A stretch of DNA of 64,000 bases, taken from NCBI RefSeq assembly GCF_003269295.1, contig NZ_QLTT01000001.1:1383635-1447634 (forward strand). The letters are read 5' to 3'. Under the pieces are notes generated by a model that had not been told where the DNA came from, ran no database searches, and worked only from the letters and a program-made list of their open reading frames with translations. Below are positions 30,816-38,658 of the stretch, one piece after another. The stretch is from Lentzea atacamensis. Its GTDB lineage: Bacteria; Actinomycetota; Actinomycetes; Mycobacteriales; Pseudonocardiaceae. The first letter of the stretch is position 1. Each line of letters starts with the position of its first letter. The translations under genes were made by a program, and so were the position numbers.

Positions 30816-31601
30816 CTACTTCTTGGTCGCGCTGTAGTTCCGGAAGTTGATGTAGGTGTCGATGATGTCGGACGAGGCGCTCTCGACCGAGCGGTAGATG
30901 CCCCACTTCGGGCGGACGTAGTCGCCCTCGTCGGGGATCCGCACGCCGGAACGCCTGCCCTGCACCGCGATCGGCGCGCTCGCGCCCGTGCCGTTGCGCA
31001 GCACGAAGCCGACGGTGCCGCTGGACCCCGGCGTGATCGTCCACTCGACGGTGACCCACTTGTTGCGCAGCGGGGCCAGGTTGGTGGAGGCGATGTCCGG
31101 GGCGCCGGACGTGGCGAACGCGCGCGCCCGGATGGTTTCGGTGCTACCGCTGCGGCTCAACGACAGGGTCGTCCACGGCCCGCCGTTGGTCGACGGTGTC
31201 TTGGTCTGGAAGATATGTGTGAACTTGCTCGTGCCGTGCAGCGAGGACGGCATGTACATCTCGTAGGAGATGACCCACGTCTCGCCGTTCTTCATCTTGA
31301 TGGCGCTGCCGTTGGTCACCATGCCCTTGGACTCGGTGCGCTGGCGGTCACCGCCACCGGTGGTGTCGCGGTCGTTCTTCCAGATGTTGAACCGGTAGTG
31401 GTCGCCCTCGACGACGATGTACTTGCCCTTGCGTTCGGGGAACCTGTTGCCGCGGTCGACCTCGATGCCCTCGAACGCCTTGAGGCCGTCGGTCGCGGGG
31501 TTGGGGTGCCACGCGGGCGCGAGAGCCTCCGCGGGGCTCACGGTGACGAGCATCAGGGCGGCCGCTGTGAGAGCTGCCCTGCGGGTGATGCGCGATTCCA
31601 T
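30816..31601 (-). CDS. Secreted heparin-lyase-like polysaccharide lyase
   Basis: 261 residues with a signal peptide (TRRAALTAAALMLVTVSPAEA). The mature part matches the heparin-lyase I-like (PF14099-type) beta-jelly-roll: GDRQRTE with the conserved Arg/Glu region, SYEMYMPSS, HIFQTK and YVRPKWGIYRSV near the C-terminus. Members cleave glycosaminoglycans or other uronate polysaccharides. Substrate uncertain. Confidence 0.8.
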   Translation of the reverse strand: MESRITRRAALTAAALMLVTVSPAEALAPAWHPNPATDGLKAFEGIEVDRGNRFPERKGKYIVVEGDHYRFNIWKNDRDTTGGGDRQRTESKGMVTNGSAIKMKNGETWVISYEMYMPSSLHGTSKFTHIFQTKTPSTNGGPWTTLSLSRSGSTETIRARAFATSGAPDIASTNLAPLRNKWVTVEWTITPGSSGTVGFVLRNGTGASAPIAVQGRRSGVRIPDEGDYVRPKWGIYRSVESASSDIIDTYINFRNYSATKK

Positions 31602-31662
31602 CGTTCGGTGCGTCCTTCCTGGCGGCGTACGACAGGCGGGCGGCGGAGAGCGATGTCCTTAC

Positions 31663-31706
31663 GTCAACGAAGGTAGGAGGTCTCGACCGGCGGTGTCAAC
31701 GAAAGT
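31663..31706 (-). promoter_or_regulatory. Promoter and direct repeats of the lyase gene
   Basis: On the minus strand, TTGACA (31694-31699) and TACCTT (31670-31675) are spaced 18 bp, a reasonable sigma-70-type promoter. Both boxes lie in a 12-bp direct repeat, GTCAACGAAGGT (31663-31674) and GTCAACGAAAGT (31695-31706) on the plus strand, 32 bp apart, three helical turns. The repeats may be binding sites for a regulator. Confidence 0.45.
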
Positions 31707-31830
31707 GCCGCCGGATGACCAAACTTGACAAGATTCATCGGAGCTTGAGCGCCAGCCGGACCGCGTCGGCGCGGGAGAGCCGGCTCCACCGGAGGTTGAG
31801 GAGCCGGGCAAAACGGGTAACTCGACAGCC

Positions 31831-32424
31831 ATGGAGTGGATCACGCGGCTGATGGAGGCGTTGGGCTCACCCGGTGCGGGGCTCGCGGTGGCGCTGGAGA
31901 ACGTGTTCCCACCGGTGCCGAGCGAGGTGATCCTGCCGCTGGCCGGGTTCACCGCCGGCCAGGGCAAGATCTCGCTGATCGCCGCGATCCTGTGGACCAC
32001 CGCTGGTTCCGTCGTCGGCGCGCTGGTGCTGTACGGCCTGGGTTCGTGGCTCGGACTCGAGCGGATGCGCCGCATCGCCGACAAGCTGCCGTTCGCCACC
32101 GTGTCCGATGTGGACAAAGCGGACGAGTGGTTCGACAAGCACGGCACCAAGGCCGTGTTCGTCGGGCGGATGGTGCCGGTCGTGCGGAGCCTGATCTCCA
32201 TCCCCGCCGGGGTGTCCGGGATGCCGATCGCGAAGTTCACGCTCTACACCGCGGCGGGCAGCCTCGTGTGGAACACCGCGCTGATCCTCGCCGGCTACGC
32301 GCTCGGCGAGAACTACGAGCTCGTCGACCGCTACCTGGGGTGGGTCTCGACGGCGGTGCTGGCCGCGCTGGCCATCGCCGTCGTGTGGTTCGCGGTCTCC
32401 CGCGTGAAGGCACGCCGTTCGTAG
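31831..32424 (+). CDS. DedA-family membrane protein
   Basis: A 197-residue DedA/SNARE-associated (VTT) membrane protein, with the motif FPPVPSEVILPLAGF (the E...P region), the GSVVGALVLYGLG and FVGRMVPVVRSLISIPAGVSGM segments containing the conserved G-R-x-x-P-x-x-R. DedA proteins act in lipid-carrier recycling and membrane homeostasis. It overlaps the convergent MFS gene by 94 nt. Confidence 0.9.
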   Translation: MEWITRLMEALGSPGAGLAVALENVFPPVPSEVILPLAGFTAGQGKISLIAAILWTTAGSVVGALVLYGLGSWLGLERMRRIADKLPFATVSDVDKADEWFDKHGTKAVFVGRMVPVVRSLISIPAGVSGMPIAKFTLYTAAGSLVWNTALILAGYALGENYELVDRYLGWVSTAVLAALAIAVVWFAVSRVKARRS

Positions 32425-33557
32425 ACGACCGAGGCGACCGCGATCGCCAGACCGGCCAGCGACAGAGCCACCCCGACCCACGCCGTGGACGTGTAGCCCC
32501 AGCCCGCCGCGATCGCCAGGCCACCGAGCCACGCGCCCGCGCCGTTCGCGACGTTGAGCGACGAGTGGTTCGACGAGGACGCGAGCGACGGCGCGTCCGG
32601 TGAGGCGTCCATGAGCCGGATCTGCAGTGCGGCCGCGAGGATCTGCACGACGAAGCCCAGCAGGAACAGGAACACGAACATGAGGAACGGGATCGTCGCG
32701 GTCAGCCCGAACAGGACCAGGATCAGGCAGACGGCGACCAGGCCGCCGAACACCGAGCCCATCGAGGAACGGTCCACGAACCGGCCGCCGAACGTCGCAC
32801 CGAGCGTCATGCCGAGGCCGAACACCGCGAGCATCCACGGCACCGCGCTCGACGGCAGCCCGGCGACCTCGGTCGTGAGCGGGGCGACGTAGGAGTAGAC
32901 GGCGAACATGCCGCCGAATCCGATCATGCCGGTGAAGATCGCGAACCACACGGTCGGACGCCCGAACGCGCGAACCTCGCCCTTCATCGACGCGCCCTCG
33001 GCCTTCGGCACCACCGGCACCCAGGCCGCGATCGCCGCCGCCGTCACCAACGCGATCACCGCGACCGCGAGGTACGCCGTGCGCCAGCCGATCTGCTGAC
33101 CCGCGGCCGTCGCGAGCGGCACACCCACGAGGTTCGCCACGGTCAGACCGACCATCACGCGCGCAACCGCCGTACCGCGCCGTTCAGGAGCCACGAGCGT
33201 CGCCGCCACCACGGCCGCGATGCCGAAGAACGCACCGTGCGGCAGCCCGGCGACGAACCGGGCGACGAGCAGAAGCGTCTTGTCCTGCGCCGCGGCCGAC
33301 AACCCGTTGCCCAGCGCCACCGCGAGCATCAGCCCGATCAGCATGCCCTTGCGCGGCAGCTTGGCGCCGAGCACCGCGATCAGCGGCGCACCGACGACAA
33401 CGCCGGCGGCGTAGAGGCTGATGGCGTGACCGGCCTCGTAGTCGGGGATCCGGAAGGTCTCCGCGATCTGCGGCAGCAGGCCCATCGTCGCGAACTCGGT
33501 CGTGCCGATGCCGAACCCGCCGAGCGCGAGCGCGGCCATGGCGCGGGTCGTGTTCAA
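32331..33557 (-). CDS. MFS transporter (DHA1/AraJ type), paralog 1
   Basis: 408 residues, 12 TM, with the TTG start preferred because GGGGGAG lies just before it. The N-terminal GIGTTEFATMGLLPQIAETF motif marks the DHA1 arabinose-efflux/AraJ class, shared with the next gene. Substrate unknown. It overlaps the convergent DedA gene by 94 nt, an unusually large overlap, so its C-terminal about 30 residues (AFTRETANHTTAM...) may be non-essential. Confidence 0.85.
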   Translation of the reverse strand: MNTTRAMAALALGGFGIGTTEFATMGLLPQIAETFRIPDYEAGHAISLYAAGVVVGAPLIAVLGAKLPRKGMLIGLMLAVALGNGLSAAAQDKTLLLVARFVAGLPHGAFFGIAAVVAATLVAPERRGTAVARVMVGLTVANLVGVPLATAAGQQIGWRTAYLAVAVIALVTAAAIAAWVPVVPKAEGASMKGEVRAFGRPTVWFAIFTGMIGFGGMFAVYSYVAPLTTEVAGLPSSAVPWMLAVFGLGMTLGATFGGRFVDRSSMGSVFGGLVAVCLILVLFGLTATIPFLMFVFLFLLGFVVQILAAALQIRLMDASPDAPSLASSSNHSSLNVANGAGAWLGGLAIAAGWGYTSTAWVGVALSLAGLAIAVASVVYERRAFTRETANHTTAMASAASTAVETHPR

Positions 33558-33571
33558 AGGCTCCCCCGGAG

Positions 33572-34783
33572 TTAGTTAGCTACCGGAACGATTTTACGGT
33601 CGTTCTGACGCGCTTCAGAAGACTCCGGGGCCGTGCCACTCCTCACACGCCTCTCCAGCGCGATCGAAACACCCGCCACCACGAGCCCACCGACCGCCAG
33701 CAGCGCGCCGATCCAGTTCGGCGCCGTGTAGCCGAGCCCGTTCCCGATCGCGAGCCCGCCGAGCCACGCACCCCCGGCGTTGCCGAGGTTGAACGCCGCG
33801 ATGTTCGCCGCCGACGCCAGCGCCGGCGCACCCTCGGCCGTCTGCATGACCCGCATCTGCAACGGCGGCACCGTCGCGAACCCGGCCGCGCCGAACAGCA
33901 CGATGGTGATGGCGGCGAGCGGCATCGAGTGCGCGGTGAACACGAAGGCCGTCAAGATCGCGGCCAGCACGACCAGGATGACGACGATGCTCTTCATGAC
34001 CGACCGGTCGGCGGCCTTGCCGCCCAGCAGGTTGCCCGCGAACAGCCCCACGCCGAACAGCACCAGCAGCCACGTCACGGCGCCCGACGAGAAGCCTGCG
34101 ACCTCGGTCATCATCGGCGCGATGTAGGTGAACGACGCGAAGACGCCCGCAAACCCGAGCGCGGTCATCAGCAGTGCGAGCCACACCTGCGGGTTGCGGA
34201 ACACGGCCAGTTCGCCGCGCAGGTTGCCGGCCTGCCGTTCTTGCTGTGGCACCAGGAACAGGACGCCGAGCAGGCCGATCACACCAAGCGCGGTCACCGC
34301 CCAGAACGTCGAGCGCCAGCCCAGTTCCTGGCCGAGCGCCGTACCCATCGGCACTCCCAGCACGTTGGCCACGGTAAGACCGGTGAACATCAACGCGATA
34401 GCGCTCGCCTTGCGTTGCGGCGCAACGAGGTCAGCGGCGACGACCGACCCGACGCCGAAAAACGCGCCGTGCGCCAGTGCCGCGACCACCCGGCCGCTCA
34501 TCAGCACGCCGTAGGTCTCGGCCACGGCGGAGAGCAGGTTGCCCGCGATGAACAGCACCATCAGCGCCAGGAGCATCTTCTTCCGCGGCAGTCGTCCACC
34601 GAGGACGGTCAGCAGCGGTGCGCCGATCACGACGCCGAGTGCGTAACCGGAGATCAGCAGACCGGCCGAGGGGATGGAAACGCCCAGGTCCGTTGCCACT
34701 TCCGGGAGGAGGCCCATGATCACGAACTCGGTCGTGCCGATGGCGAAGGCGCTGATCGCCAGGGCGAGCAGAGCGACAGGCAT
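33572..34783 (-). CDS. MFS transporter (DHA1/AraJ type), paralog 2
   Basis: 403 residues from the ATG at 34783 (MPVALLALAISAFAIGTTEFVIMGLLPEVAT). It shares the same class signature GIGTTEF/AIGTTEF and overall layout as the downstream gene, 14 nt away. The two form a tandem paralog pair, likely co-transcribed. Substrates are unknown; drug or sugar efflux is typical. Confidence 0.87.
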   Translation of the reverse strand: MPVALLALAISAFAIGTTEFVIMGLLPEVATDLGVSIPSAGLLISGYALGVVIGAPLLTVLGGRLPRKKMLLALMVLFIAGNLLSAVAETYGVLMSGRVVAALAHGAFFGVGSVVAADLVAPQRKASAIALMFTGLTVANVLGVPMGTALGQELGWRSTFWAVTALGVIGLLGVLFLVPQQERQAGNLRGELAVFRNPQVWLALLMTALGFAGVFASFTYIAPMMTEVAGFSSGAVTWLLVLFGVGLFAGNLLGGKAADRSVMKSIVVILVVLAAILTAFVFTAHSMPLAAITIVLFGAAGFATVPPLQMRVMQTAEGAPALASAANIAAFNLGNAGGAWLGGLAIGNGLGYTAPNWIGALLAVGGLVVAGVSIALERRVRSGTAPESSEARQNDRKIVPVAN

Positions 34784-35168
34784 GTCACACAGTCCTTGAA
34801 GTCGTAGGTTGCCAGCGTGAGCAATAGTTGCATACGCGGGCAATTGCACGCGACTCCTGTATCGGTGAAGCTCGTCACGGCAAGGGGCGGCGCGGGTGCG
34901 TGACGGCTTCAGCCCTCGCCAGGTCAGCCCATGGCGGTCACCTCACTCCACGCCACACCGGCACCAGGCCTCACACCTCGCACATCACACAATCCACCGC
35001 CCGTCACACCCCAGCGCGCACACGTCGCGCCACCACACACGTCATGCCGCTGCGGCACGTCACGCCGGTGCGTACGTCACACCCCCACGCCATGCGCGTC
35101 CCACCGGCCCCGTCACGCGAAGAAGGCCGGCCCCACAACGGGAACCGGCCTTCTCGGCTGACGGTGGA
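34784..35168. other. Intergenic, C-rich CGTCAC-repeated DNA
   Basis: A 385-bp stretch between the second MFS gene and the carbonic-anhydrase stop. From about 34940 to 35115 it is strongly strand-skewed toward C and A, with recurrent CGTCAC units (around 34870, 35000, 35056, 35075, 35114). A long plus-strand reading frame here has no domain and biased composition, so I do not call it a gene. The downstream end is a terminator at 35121-35154. Confidence 0.5.
35121..35154. terminator. Terminator hairpin after carbonic anhydrase
   Basis: AGAAGGCCGG (35121-35130) and CCGGCCTTCT (35145-35154), a perfect 10-bp stem with a 14-nt loop, just past the stop of the minus-strand carbonic-anhydrase gene. 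Confidence 0.7.
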
Positions 35169-35918
35169 TCAGATGCGCGGGACCTCGACCACCGTCCGAC
35201 CGTTCAACGGCTGCGTCGCACGAGCGTTGCCCGCGCTGAACAGACCCTTGAAGCGCGCGATGGTCTCGGCCGTCACGTGCTGCTCGGTCGTGAGGTACCA
35301 CTCGACACCCTCGGTGAACGGTGCCGTGGTGAGCGAGCCGGTGTAGTGCAGCGTGTGGTGGTTGAGCGGCAGCAACCGGTTGAGGTTGATGGGCTCGATG
35401 TCCACCGGGTCGCCGCACTCGGGGGCGAGCTTGGCCAGGACGTCGTCCACGGCGGAGTGCGAGCCGACCACCAGCGGAACGCCGACGACGAGCAGCTTGC
35501 CCTCCGCGCTGCGGTGCACGAGGTGCATCTCCAGCGGGGTGTTGCGGCCGCCGAACTGGTGCTCGGACGGCGTGTGGAAGTGGAACTGCACCAGGTCGTA
35601 TCTGGTGCCGGCCACCGTGACGTGCCCTGATCCGGGCTGTACCTCCGCTTCCTCTGTTTCCTCGTGGTCGCGGACCGTGCAGCCGTCTGTCTTGGCCGCA
35701 TCCTTGCGGACGTACTTCAGTTCCAGCGCGGAGTAGCCGTACGTGACGTCGAGCTTCGGCGCGTGCGGGTCGAACCGGATCGCGTTGGCCGTGACGTTGA
35801 CGGGACTCTGCTTCGGTGTCCCCGACTCAGCCGTGCCGCCCGCGAAGAAGGACGCGGAGAGCACCAGCGGAAGAAGAGCCGGAAGGGACCGTTTCAAGTT
35901 CATTGGCACACTTTTCAC
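35169..35918 (-). CDS. Secreted alpha-carbonic anhydrase
   Basis: 249 residues from the GTG at 35918 (or 244 from the ATG at 35903), with a signal peptide. Zinc ligands are in QFHFHTPSEH (two His) and EMHLVH (third His). The gate residues and LPLNHHTLHYTGSLTTAPFTEGVEW, the family signature, are present. It hydrates CO2 outside the cell. An inverted repeat CTTTTCAC-8 nt-GTGAAAAG (35911-35934) overlaps the start. Confidence 0.92.
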   Translation of the reverse strand: MKSVPMNLKRSLPALLPLVLSASFFAGGTAESGTPKQSPVNVTANAIRFDPHAPKLDVTYGYSALELKYVRKDAAKTDGCTVRDHEETEEAEVQPGSGHVTVAGTRYDLVQFHFHTPSEHQFGGRNTPLEMHLVHRSAEGKLLVVGVPLVVGSHSAVDDVLAKLAPECGDPVDIEPINLNRLLPLNHHTLHYTGSLTTAPFTEGVEWYLTTEQHVTAETIARFKGLFSAGNARATQPLNGRTVVEVPRI

Positions 35919-35934
35919 CCGATCGAGTGAAAAG
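35911..35934. promoter_or_regulatory. Palindrome over the carbonic-anhydrase start
   Basis: CTTTTCAC (35911-35918) and GTGAAAAG (35927-35934), perfect, 8-nt spacer. It covers the upstream GTG start codon, suggesting an operator or an RNA hairpin blocking translation. No clear Shine-Dalgarno is seen for either possible start. Confidence 0.4.
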
Positions 35935-36241
35935 AGGAGAGAAGTGTGGCCACGCTCTCACTGTTCCGGAATTAGTTCCGGTCTCAATTGGCGGCGAGCC
36001 TCCACAAAGTCCGGTATGGGTGGAATCCGACTAAGCCGACCGGGCGCCGCAAGGTGCCGGATGCGCAGGTGACGACGCTGGTGAACGGGTCAGGAAAGCG
36101 ACGTGGCGCAACAATTTGGTGAACGAGAAGGTTCTCAATCTCAATTGTCCGATTCGCTCCTGTTTGCCAGATTTGGAATTGGGTGACCCGAATGCCGCAA
36201 AGTGGTCACCGCAACACCAGCACACCGGGCAGGATTGCGTG
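35919..36241. other. Intergenic region upstream of beta-lactamase-like gene
   Basis: About 320 bp between divergent genes. Apart from the palindrome at its left end I see no gene or structured RNA. The 36100-36200 part is less GC-rich than the surroundings (TTCTCAATCTCAATTGTCC), a plausible promoter zone, but no clear -35/-10 is called. Confidence 0.35.
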
Positions 36242-37491
36242 ATGGACCTCAGCGAGCTGATCGCGAAGTACGACGTACCCGGCGCACAGGTCGCCGTGCT
36301 GACCGACGGGGAGATCCAGGACCACGCCGCTGGAGTGCTGAGCACGCGCACCCGCGTCGAGACCACGACCGGCTCGGTGTTCAAGATCGGCTCGATCACC
36401 AAGGTCTGGACGGCCACGCTGGTCCAGCAGCTGGTGCGCGGAGGCGTGCTGGACCTCGACCGGCCCGTCCGCGACCACCTGCCCGGCTTCCGGCTGAGCG
36501 ACCCGGCCGCGACCGGCGCCGTGACCTCCCGCCACCTGCTCACCCACACCAGCGGCATCGCGCCCAACCACTTCACCGACACCGGCGGCAACGACGACGC
36601 CATCGAGAAGTTCGTCGCCACCCTCGCCGAGGAGGAGCACCTCCTCCCGCCCGGCACCCTCCTCTCCTACTCCAACACCGGGTTCACGGTGCTCGGCAGG
36701 CTCGTGGAAGTGTTGCGCGGCAAGCCTTTCCACGACGTCCTCCGCGAGCGCCTGGTGACACCGCTGGGCCTGGACACCGTCGCCACCACCCCGTACGAGG
36801 CGATCCTGCACCGTGCCGCGGTCGGCCACACCGGGACCGTGCCCACGAAGAAGTGGGCGGTCTCCTGCTGCACCGCCCCCAGCGGCTCGCACCTCGCGAT
36901 GAGCGCCCGCGACCTGCTCGCCTTCGTCCGCCACCACCTCACCGACCCGGCGCTCGCGGCCCTGCGCGAACCCCAGCTCGACGCGGTCCCGGACTTCGGT
37001 GACGGCATCGCCGGCTGGGGACTCGGCTGGATGATCTACCCCGGCGGCGTCGTCGGCCACACCGGCGTTTCCAAGGGGCAGAAGGCTTTCCTGGAGTCGA
37101 CGCGTCCGCGGGCCTCGCAGTGGCCGTGCTGACCAACAGCACCAACGGCGAGCCGCTGGCCCACGAGATCTTCAACGCGACCGGCATCGAAACGGCACCA
37201 CCACCCACGCCACCCGCGAACCCCGCACCGATCGACGACTGGATGTGCGGCACCTACCGCAATCCCTTGTACGACATCACGCTGAACGGCACGACGTTGC
37301 TCTACCGTCCGCGCAACGAACTGGCTGCTTCCTTCCTCGGCGACCGCAAGGACCCCGTCGATGTCGTCCGGCTCGGTGACAGCACGATCATCACCACGAG
37401 CGGCCACGAGGTCATGTCCCTGATCGGTTCCGACGAAGGCGGTCGCGCCAAGTTCCTGCACAACGGCGCCGCGGCGTACAGGATTGCCTGA
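36242..37491 (+). CDS. Class C beta-lactamase-like serine hydrolase (one-base frameshift)
   Basis: About 416 residues if one missing base is restored. Serine nucleophile motif SVFK (S-x-x-K, residues about 41-44), YSN (in LLSYSNTGF) and HTG (in VVGHTGVSKG) mark the class C/penicillin-binding-protein-like hydrolase fold. The frame runs to about 37098 (QKAFLES), then the -1 frame continues as VDASAGLAVAVLTNSTNGEP. That tail is a small beta-domain ending AAAYRIA, whose TGA overlaps the start of the next gene by one base. The domain order is a normal family arrangement. The shift lies near 37090-37100. Confidence 0.8.
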
Positions 37492-37841
37492 TGGTCACCG
37501 TCGCCGACATCCGTGCCGTGGCGCTGTCGCTGCCGCGCACCACCGAACACCTGATCCGGGACCGCGTGAAGTTCCGCGTGGGCCAGATCGTCTACGCCGC
37601 GCTGTCCCGCGACGAAACCGTGCTGGGCTTCGGCTATCCGCGCGAGGAACGCGAGGCCCTCGTCGCCAGCGACCCGGTGAAGTTCGCGTTCCCCAGCCAG
37701 TCCGACATGCGGTTCCAGTGGGTGCACGCCTCGATGGCCGAGCTGGACGTCGAGGAGATGACCGAGCTCGTCATCGGGGCCTGGACGATGTGCGTACCCA
37801 AGAAGGTCATCCGTGCCCACCTCGGGGAGGACTATCTTTAG
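37491..37841 (+). CDS. MmcQ/YjbR-family protein
   Basis: 116 residues of the MmcQ/YjbR family (CyaY-like fold), starting MVTVADIRAVALSLPRTTEHLIRDRVKFRVG. It overlaps the previous gene at TGATG, so they form a small operon. The family is often annotated as DNA-binding, but the role is unproven. Its 3' end overlaps the MBL remnant on the other strand by 35 nt. Confidence 0.85.
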   Translation: MVTVADIRAVALSLPRTTEHLIRDRVKFRVGQIVYAALSRDETVLGFGYPREEREALVASDPVKFAFPSQSDMRFQWVHASMAELDVEEMTELVIGAWTMCVPKKVIRAHLGEDYL

Positions 37842-38154
37842 TCAACACTGAAGCAATCGTGCGAGCTGACCATTCAGCGCACAGGCACCCGACCCCGCGT
37901 TCGATCCACTCCCGCCCGGTCCACTCGGGATACCTGCCCACCAGGACTTCCCGCACCTCGGCCACGACGCCGGGAGAGTCCCGCCGCCGCCAGGTCTCGT
38001 CCCGCGACTCACGCAGGTAGTCCCTGACGCCGTCCAACACCTCGCGGCCACCCGTCGTGCCGTGCCCAGGCACCACGATCCGCGGCTCGGCGGCGATGAG
38101 CCGGTCCAGCACCCCGATCCACGACAGCGCACGCACCAGGTGGACGTCGCCTGA
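37807..38154 (-). pseudogene. Metallo-beta-lactamase-fold hydrolase, 3' remnant
   Basis: Only the C-terminal about 115 codons of an MBL-fold hydrolase remain: SGDVHLVRALSWIGVLDRLIAAEPRIVVPGHGTTGG is the usual MBL stretch with the last metal His (PGHG), followed by the C-terminal helices. The N-terminal half with HxHxDH is missing. The reading frame meets a LysR fragment on the opposite strand at about 38137-38160. The best explanation is a deletion that removed the 5' halves of two divergent genes and their promoter. Confidence 0.75.
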
Positions 38155-38564
38155 CCCGCGGCCCGTTCGACACGACGGGCCTGAAAACCCTTGTGCTGCG
38201 CCAAGATCCGATCGGCGCGGTCCTGAGACCCGACGATCCGCTCGCCCGGCGCGACCGGCTCACCACCGGCGATCTCGCCGGCCGGGACTGGTTCCAGTTC
38301 CAGGAAGGCACCGACGAGATCTGGCGGAACCACTGGAACGGCGGCGAACCGCGGCAGGGGCCGGTCGTCCGCGCGGTCCAGGAGTGCGTCCAGTCCGTGC
38401 TGTGGAGCGGAACCGTCGGCCTGGCCCCGCTCGGTCACGACCTGGGCGAGCTGGCGGTCGTGCCGGTGACGGACCTGCCGCCCAGCCCCGTCGTGACCGC
38501 GTGACGGAAGGACGAGCCGCTCGTCAGGAGCTTCGTCGAGGCGGCGGCTCAGGCGTACCGGTGA
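38150..38564 (+). pseudogene. LysR-type regulator, 3' remnant with nonsense codon
   Basis: The effector-binding domain C-terminus of a LysR regulator is readable from GPFDTTGLKTLVLRQDPIGAVLRPDDPLA to PVTDLPPSPVVTA. A TGA at 38502-38504 then sits where TGG (Trp) is expected, because the same frame continues as RKDEPLVRSFVEAAAQAYR to 38564, the normal family C-terminus. The DNA-binding N-terminus is absent. Truncated at its 5' end and interrupted, so it is dead. Confidence 0.75.
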
Positions 38565-38597
38565 ACCGAGAAAGACCACTTTACAACTAGCGCTCTC

Positions 38598-38646
38598 TTG
38601 TCAAATCGGTTTTACATCTCCTACGGTTTTGTAAAGTCGGTTTGAC
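38598..38646 (+). promoter_or_regulatory. alkB promoter and 17-nt inverted repeat (TetR operator)
   Basis: GTCAAATCGGTTTTACA (38600-38616) and TGTAAAGTCGGTTTGAC (38630-38646) pair at 14 of 17 positions. A promoter fits inside: TTGTCA (38598-38603), 18 bp, TACGGT (38622-38627). The Shine-Dalgarno GGGAGG (38647-38652) follows, then the ATG at 38659. Geometry suits repression by the downstream TetR. Operator assignment is inference. Confidence 0.7.
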
Positions 38647-38658
38647 GGGAGGAACGCG

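Noticed and set aside
34828-35346. Open frame upstream of and antisense to the carbonic-anhydrase gene
   Set aside because: His/Thr/Arg/Pro-rich because of CAC repeats, no ribosome site, and it overlaps a real gene on the other strand.
37842-38579. A 245-codon minus-strand frame across the MBL/LysR scar
   Set aside because: Its frame is not that of the MBL remnant (VVPGHG) and has no domain; it is a shadow frame.
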